Of a stretch of 64,000 nucleotides of DNA, positions 59,602 through 64,000 are shown in pieces. The stretch is from Mycobacterium kansasii ATCC 12478 (GTDB lineage: Bacteria > Actinomycetota > Actinomycetes > Mycobacteriales > Mycobacteriaceae). Position 1 is the first letter of the stretch. Each line of letters begins with the position of its first letter. Location: NCBI RefSeq assembly GCF_000157895.3, contig NC_022663.1:3596001-3660000 (forward strand), written 5' to 3'. The notes beneath the pieces were generated by a model. It was not told the DNA's origin, did not search any database, and was given only the letters and a program-made list of their open reading frames with translations. The position numbers were made by a program, and so were the translations under genes.

Positions 59602-62600
59602 ATGGTCGACGTCGATTCGCACCCGACGCAGCGGGGTCTGGTTCCCGACATCCCCGCGGAACTGCGCGAGGCGGGATTCGATGAAGTCGCCGAGATCGGG
59701 TGCGGAGGTTTCGGCGTCGTATACCGCTGCGCTCAGCCGCTGCTGGACCGCACGGTCGCGGTCAAGGTGCTGACCACCGACCTGGACCCGGAGAACCTCG
59801 AGCGCTTCCTGCGTGAGCAGCATGCAATGGGCAAGCTGTCGGGCCACCCGAACATCGTGACCATCCTGCAGGTCGGCAGCACGGTGAGCGGCCGGCCGTT
59901 CATCGTCATGCCCTACCATGCCAAGAATTCGCTGGAATCGCTGATTCGCAGGCACGGGCCGCTGGATTGGGTCGAGACGCTGCGCATGGGCGTGAAGCTA
60001 GCGGGTGCGCTCGAGGCCGCCCATCGTGCCGGCATCCTGCACCGTGACGTCAAGCCGGCGAACATCCTGCTGACCGAGTACGGCGAGCCGGAGCTGACCG
60101 ATTTCGGCATCGCCAGGATGTCCGGCGGCTTCCAGACCGCCACCGGGATCATCACCGGCTCGCCGGCGTTCACCGCGCCCGAAGTGCTCGAAGGCAAGGC
60201 GCCCACGCCGGCATCGGATCTGTATTCCCTTGGCGCTACTCTTTTTTGCGCGCTGACGGGGCACGCCGCATTCGAGCGCCGCAGCGGTGAGAAGGTCGTC
60301 GCTCAGTTCCTGCGCATCACGTCGCAGCCGGTACCGGATCTGCGGGAGCACGGGCTTCCGGCCGATGTGGCCGCGGTCATCGAACGGGCGATGGCGCGCG
60401 ATCCCGCGGCGCGCCCGCCGGGTGCGGCGGCGTTCGGCAACGAGCTGCGCGAGGTCCAGCGCATCAGCGGCGTCGCCGTCGACGAGATGGCCCTGCCCGT
60501 CGACCTGGGTGTGGAGCGCCGGACGTCGCCGGTGGCCCCCTCGGCGGTGCGGCGGGACACCGGAGCCACGCCGACACCGCCGACGCCGACGACGAAGTAC
60601 CGACCGCCGGTTCCGACCCGATCGCTGGTTGTCCGTAACCGGCTGCTCGACGTGGTGCGGGCGGGTGGACTGCGGCGGCTGGTCCTCATCCACGCGCCCT
60701 CCGGTTTCGGCAAGAGCACGCTGGCGGCCCAGTGGCGCGAGGAGCTTTCGCGGGCCCCGGTCGGGGTCGGATGGCTGACCATTGACGACGACGACAACAA
60801 CGTGGTGTGGTTTCTGGCGCACCTGCTCGAGTCGATCCGGCAGGTTCGCCCGGCGCTTGCCGCGTCGCTGGGACAGGTGCTCGACGAGCACGGCGACGAC
60901 GCCGCCCGATATGTGCTGACCGCGCTCATCGACGAGATACACCAGAATGACGACCGGCTGGTGGTGGTCATCGACGACTGGCACCGGGTGTCGGATACCC
61001 AGACCATCGGCGCGCTCGGTTTTCTGCTCGAGCGCGGCTGCCATCATCTGCAAGCCGTCGTGACCAGTTGGTCACGTGCCGGACTGCCGGTGAGTAAATT
61101 GCGGATACGCGACGAACTCGTCGAAATTGACTGTGAGGCATTGCGTTTCGACTTCGACGAGGCGCGATCGCTGCTCAATGATGTCGATGGCCTGCTGCTG
61201 CCGGATGGTGACGTGCGGGCGCTGACCACCTCGACCGACGGATGGGTCGCCGCGCTGCAATTGGCGGCGTTGTCGCTGCGCGGCGGCGCCGACGCCGCCA
61301 GCCTGGTGAGCCGGATGTCCGGTGCGAGCGAGATGATCGGCGATTTCCTTGCCGAGAACGTGCTGGACAGCCTGGAACCAGAGTTGCTCGAGTTCTTGCT
61401 CGCGACATCGATCACCGAGCGCACCTGTGGAGGGCTGGCGTCCGCGCTGGCCGCGGTGCCGCGCGGGCAGGCAATGCTGGAGGACGTCGAGCAGCGCGGC
61501 CTGTTCCTGCAGCGAATCGACAAGGACCCGAACTGGTTTCGCTACCACCACCTGTTCGCCGAATTCCTGCGCCACCGGCTCGAACGTGATCACCCCGACC
61601 GGGTATACCAACTCCATCGCGTGGCTGCGGACTGGTTCGCCGAACACGACCACCTCAACGAAGCCGTCGACCACGCACTGGCCTCGGGCGACGCCGCGCG
61701 GGCGGTCGACCTGGTCGAGCAGGACGAGACCAACCTGCTCGAGCAATCGAAGATGACGACGCTGCTGGAAATCGTCAAGAAACTGCCGCCGCGAATGGTG
61801 GTTTCGAGAGCGCGGCTGCAGTTGACCCTGGCGTGGACGAACGTTCTGCTGCAACGATTGGCGCCCGCCGCCGCGGCGCTCAAGTCATTCGAGACGGCAC
61901 TGGATCGCGCAGACCTCAGCGACGTGACGCGGGCAGACCTGCGGGTCGAGGCCGACGTGCTGCGCGCAGTCGGCGAGGTCTTCGCTGACCGGGTGGACGC
62001 CATCGATCATCTGGTTGCCGAGGCACTGGCGCGGCCGGACAGCTTCCATCCGCGGGTGGGCGGCGTGGCGGGAAGCCTGGCGGCGTTCGCCGCAGTCCAC
62101 CGTTTCGAGTTCGACGCCGCGAATCGGTTGCTCGCGTGGGCGGAGCCCTACCAGGAGATGATGGGCCCCTTCGCCGGCGTGTACGCACATTGCTTCGGCG
62201 GGATCGCTGCCAGGTACACGCTCGACATTCCCGGCGCCCTGAAGAATTTCCGGGAAGCCTACGAGCTGGGCGCGACGGCGGGACCGCACTCCTACGCGGC
62301 GCGGCTCGCCAGCGCCCTTCTCGGCGAATTGCTCTGCCAGACCGGCGACTTAGCCGAGGCCACCCGTCTGGTGGACGAGGGCTACCAGCTGGAGTCCGAG
62401 GGTGCCGGAGTCGACATCATGATCGCCAGATACGTGACGGGTGCCAGAGTCAAGGCAAAGCAAGGGGACCGCGATGCCGCGATCGATCGCCTCACCGATG
62501 GCATGGCGGCAGCAGAGCGGCTGCGGCTGCCGCGGCTGGCGGCGGCCGTCAACAACGAGCGAATCCGGCTGGGTATCGCGATCCCGCAAGAGGTCGCGGT

Positions 62601-62937
62601 CCGGTTGCGCGCGACCCGCACCATTCGTCGGCCTCCCCGATGCGACGGAATCGCCACGATCATCGCCGAACTCGACGAGGACTCCGGCATTCGCCTGTTG
62701 TCGGCGAGCGACTCGGCAGACGATCAGGAGCAGGCATGCCGGCGTGCCGCCGAGCTGCTGGCCGGAATCGACGGGGCGCAACGGCCCTGGGCGGCATTAG
62801 GTGCGCAGCTGCTGCTGGTCGAAACACTCAGGGCGACGGGGAAAATCGACGAGGCCAACTCCCTGGCGCCCGCGGTCGTCGCGCGCTGCCGTGAACACGG
62901 ACTGTCGGGGCTGCTTACCGACGCGGGACTCGGCTGA
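59602..62937 (+). CDS. pknK: PknK-like serine/threonine kinase fused to MalT-type ATPase regulator
   Basis: A 1111-aa soluble protein, one residue longer than remembered tuberculosis PknK (1110). Kinase domain at residues about 25-290: IGCGGFGVVYRC glycine loop, Lys55 (VAVKVL), catalytic HRDVKPAN with Asp149, DFG Asp167, activation-loop Thr179 and Thr181 (PknK sites) in GGFQTATGIITGSPAFTAPE. Then a STAND/MalT-type ATPase with Walker A APSGFGKSTLAAQW and VVVIDDWHRV, and a long TPR-like helical C-terminal region. No LuxR helix-turn-helix is seen. PknK links phosphorylation to transcription and translation control. In H37Rv it sits far away (Rv3080c), so this is either a paralogue or a moved gene. 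Confidence 0.92.
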   Translation: MVDVDSHPTQRGLVPDIPAELREAGFDEVAEIGCGGFGVVYRCAQPLLDRTVAVKVLTTDLDPENLERFLREQHAMGKLSGHPNIVTILQVGSTVSGRPFIVMPYHAKNSLESLIRRHGPLDWVETLRMGVKLAGALEAAHRAGILHRDVKPANILLTEYGEPELTDFGIARMSGGFQTATGIITGSPAFTAPEVLEGKAPTPASDLYSLGATLFCALTGHAAFERRSGEKVVAQFLRITSQPVPDLREHGLPADVAAVIERAMARDPAARPPGAAAFGNELREVQRISGVAVDEMALPVDLGVERRTSPVAPSAVRRDTGATPTPPTPTTKYRPPVPTRSLVVRNRLLDVVRAGGLRRLVLIHAPSGFGKSTLAAQWREELSRAPVGVGWLTIDDDDNNVVWFLAHLLESIRQVRPALAASLGQVLDEHGDDAARYVLTALIDEIHQNDDRLVVVIDDWHRVSDTQTIGALGFLLERGCHHLQAVVTSWSRAGLPVSKLRIRDELVEIDCEALRFDFDEARSLLNDVDGLLLPDGDVRALTTSTDGWVAALQLAALSLRGGADAASLVSRMSGASEMIGDFLAENVLDSLEPELLEFLLATSITERTCGGLASALAAVPRGQAMLEDVEQRGLFLQRIDKDPNWFRYHHLFAEFLRHRLERDHPDRVYQLHRVAADWFAEHDHLNEAVDHALASGDAARAVDLVEQDETNLLEQSKMTTLLEIVKKLPPRMVVSRARLQLTLAWTNVLLQRLAPAAAALKSFETALDRADLSDVTRADLRVEADVLRAVGEVFADRVDAIDHLVAEALARPDSFHPRVGGVAGSLAAFAAVHRFEFDAANRLLAWAEPYQEMMGPFAGVYAHCFGGIAARYTLDIPGALKNFREAYELGATAGPHSYAARLASALLGELLCQTGDLAEATRLVDEGYQLESEGAGVDIMIARYVTGARVKAKQGDRDAAIDRLTDGMAAAERLRLPRLAAAVNNERIRLGIAIPQEVAVRLRATRTIRRPPRCDGIATIIAELDEDSGIRLLSASDSADDQEQACRRAAELLAGIDGAQRPWAALGAQLLLVETLRATGKIDEANSLAPAVVARCREHGLSGLLTDAGLG

Positions 62938-62952
62938 AGAATTGCGCCGAAC

Positions 62953-63297
62953 TCAAGCCCGAACCCGAGTCCGAGCTCGCACCGCCGCGTGCGCCTGCGG
63001 AGTGATCGGGTCGAGGATGTCGTCGTAGTCGTCGTGTTTGTCGACGTAGGCGGCGACGAACGGGCAGATCGCCACGATGCGCTTTCCTGAGGCGCGGGTG
63101 TCTGCCAGTGCCGCGGCGATGAGCCTGTTTGCCAGGCCACGCCCGGCGAACTTGTCGTCGACTTCGGTGTGGTAGAAGATGCGCTGGCCGCCGGTGTCGG
63201 CAGTGTCGACATAGGCGGTCAGCCCGGCGCGCACGCCGTCGGCGCTGATCTCATAACGCTTGTTTTCGGTGGCGTTGGTGACGGTCGGTTCGGTCAT
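62953..63297 (-). CDS. Small GNAT-type N-acetyltransferase
   Basis: A 114-aa protein of the short YjdJ/PF14542-like acetyltransferase group. GQRIFYHTEVDDKFAGRGLANRLIAAAL is the acetyl-CoA-binding stretch (Q/RxxGxG-like), followed by KRIVAICPFVAAYVDKHDDYDDIL. The start MTEPTVTNATENK has an AGAGGGG ribosome-binding site; an upstream in-frame ATG (63342) adds a Cys/Arg-rich leader without support. Convergent with pknK, 15-base gap. Substrate unknown. Confidence 0.85.
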   Translation of the reverse strand: MTEPTVTNATENKRYEISADGVRAGLTAYVDTADTGGQRIFYHTEVDDKFAGRGLANRLIAAALADTRASGKRIVAICPFVAAYVDKHDDYDDILDPITPQAHAAVRARTRVRA

Positions 63298-63690
63298 AAC
63301 CCCTCTATCAGGTCGGTTGGTGCGGCATTTCCGATGACACAAACTCCAGGGCTTGTGGTAGCGACGCTACCGCGGAGCTGGCAGAGCACCCGCGACAGCC
63401 GGGCAACCCAAATGCGGTTGTCCGCCAAGGCGGAAACGGACCTCGCTGGTTCGGCGGTTCGGGATGTCGCCGACAACCGTAGACGTGGTCGGATGTGCAG
63501 CGACAAGACGAATCTCATCCGTCGACCGTATCGATAATCCGGTGACGGCGTCGCAAGCCGGGGAGCAGCGCGATGCCTCGTTATTTCGTTATCCCAATCG
63601 GTGGTCGCCATGGATGTCCACCGACGAGAAACAGGTGTGGCGCAAGTGACTAACCAGATGGTCAGATTCGCCATGACGTCATTCGATCCC
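63298..63690. other. 393-bp stretch without a supported gene
   Basis: Between the GNAT start and the lipase-maturation-factor stop, several frames are open on both strands but none has a ribosome-binding site with a family-like sequence. A plus-strand 61-codon frame (63464-63649) is the best of them and still unconvincing. The stretch is slightly less GC-rich than neighbours and could contain relics. Confidence 0.4.
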
Positions 63691-64000
63691 TCACCCGGGC
63701 GGCGATTCGGCTCTCCCGAGCGACATCGGGCGCACGTAGCTACCCACCAGCGTGCGATGCCACCAGGCATGATCGCGCCGCAGCTCCTGAAATGCGGTGA
63801 AGCGGTACCGATAAAGTTGAGCACGCACGTGACGCGGTGGTGCATCCGGAAACGGGTTGCACCGCAACAGCTTCAGCGTCGGCCGATCGTTGCGCAACAG
63901 CCGCGTCAGCAACGGTGTCATCCAGGGCAGCGCGTAGCCCGGAGATATCGCCGCAAACCACATCAGCCAGTCTAGGCGAAGGTGGTAGGGCGCCCATTGC
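63691..64000 (-). CDS. Lipase maturation factor-like protein, C-terminal part (5' end beyond window)
   Basis: The last 102 codons of a longer gene entering from the right. WAPYHLRLDWLMWFAA, PWMTPLLTRLLRNDRPTLKLL, NPFPDAPPRHVRAQLYRYRF and HAWWHRTLVGSYVRPMSL match the C-terminal region of the lipase-maturation-factor family (Rv0235c position). This membrane family helps lipases fold in the ER of animals; in bacteria its role is unknown. The reading frame continues open to base 64000. Confidence 0.85.
   Translation of the reverse strand, partial: QWAPYHLRLDWLMWFAAISPGYALPWMTPLLTRLLRNDRPTLKLLRCNPFPDAPPRHVRAQLYRYRFTAFQELRRDHAWWHRTLVGSYVRPMSLGRAESPPG

Noticed and set aside
63294..63845. 183-codon minus-strand frame near the right edge
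   Set aside because: It overlaps the lipase-maturation-factor gene in another frame and has Arg/Ser-rich shadow composition.
1..64000. tRNA or rRNA genes at island borders
   Set aside because: No cloverleaf-like or rRNA-like stretch was noticed by eye; a tRNAscan run would settle it.

Overview
The window is a GC-rich actinobacterial chromosome segment from a mycobacterium, most likely a slow-growing non-tuberculous species. The evidence is mmpL3, mmpL11, a WS/DGAT acyltransferase, R2lox, many fadD/fadE/echA genes, LipC/LipW-type esterases and a decayed PGRS-type (Gly-Asn-rich) fragment. From memory, the backbone follows M. tuberculosis H37Rv Rv0202c to Rv0235c in order and orientation. Gene names below rest on protein motifs plus that remembered synteny; no database search was run.

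Layout. 1-9.6 kb: envelope and heme block (mmpL11 3' part, exported heme-binding-like protein, flippase-like membrane protein, AI-2E-type transporter, mmpL3, NYN protein, trmB). 9.7-14.6 kb: an accessory signalling pair, one 1405-aa polypeptide combining histidine kinase, receiver, PAS, GAF, PP2C phosphatase and anti-sigma-type kinase domains, translationally coupled to a STAS protein. 14.7-19.3 kb: two coupled GTPase-like genes and PEP carboxykinase. 19.3-22.7 kb: an iron island, with a near-consensus IdeR box between a small gene and a feoA-feoB-nfu operon whose reading frames overlap by ATGA. 23-37.5 kb: acyl-CoA and lipid metabolism (fadD4, crotonases, fadE3, double-hotdog protein, CoA-transferase, amidohydrolase, lipW, molybdopterin-type membrane protein, lipC, WS/DGAT, echA1).

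37.5-42.6 kb: a second accessory block with two TetR regulators, each divergent from its likely targets, an isoprenylcysteine-methyltransferase-like protein, an acyl-CoA synthetase, a crotonase, twin 20-bp palindromes, a candidate 45-aa coupled ORF and a PGRS relic. 42.6-51 kb: aldehyde dehydrogenase and an envelope/glycan block (methyltransferase, GT4 glycosyltransferase, two membrane proteins, acyltransferase-3). The methyltransferase and glycosyltransferase are separated by three different stacked tandem-repeat arrays. 51-55.7 kb: phosphotriesterase-like lactonase, fadE4, and a TetR-R2lox operon with a recognisable promoter and operator. 55.8-64 kb: succinate-semialdehyde dehydrogenase divergent from a ThDP enzyme, gene relics (OsmC-like, FAD-enzyme-like), a PknK-like kinase, a small GNAT protein and the 3' part of a lipase-maturation-factor gene.

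Compared with the remembered H37Rv order, the insertions are the hybrid kinase/STAS pair, the feo island (at the nadR/Rv0213c position), crotonase plus CD225 protein, CoA-transferase plus amidohydrolase, the 37.5-42.6 kb block, and ThDP enzyme plus pknK plus GNAT. The PIN-protein gene Rv0229c is missing. No rRNA, tRNA, CRISPR array or intact insertion sequence was seen.
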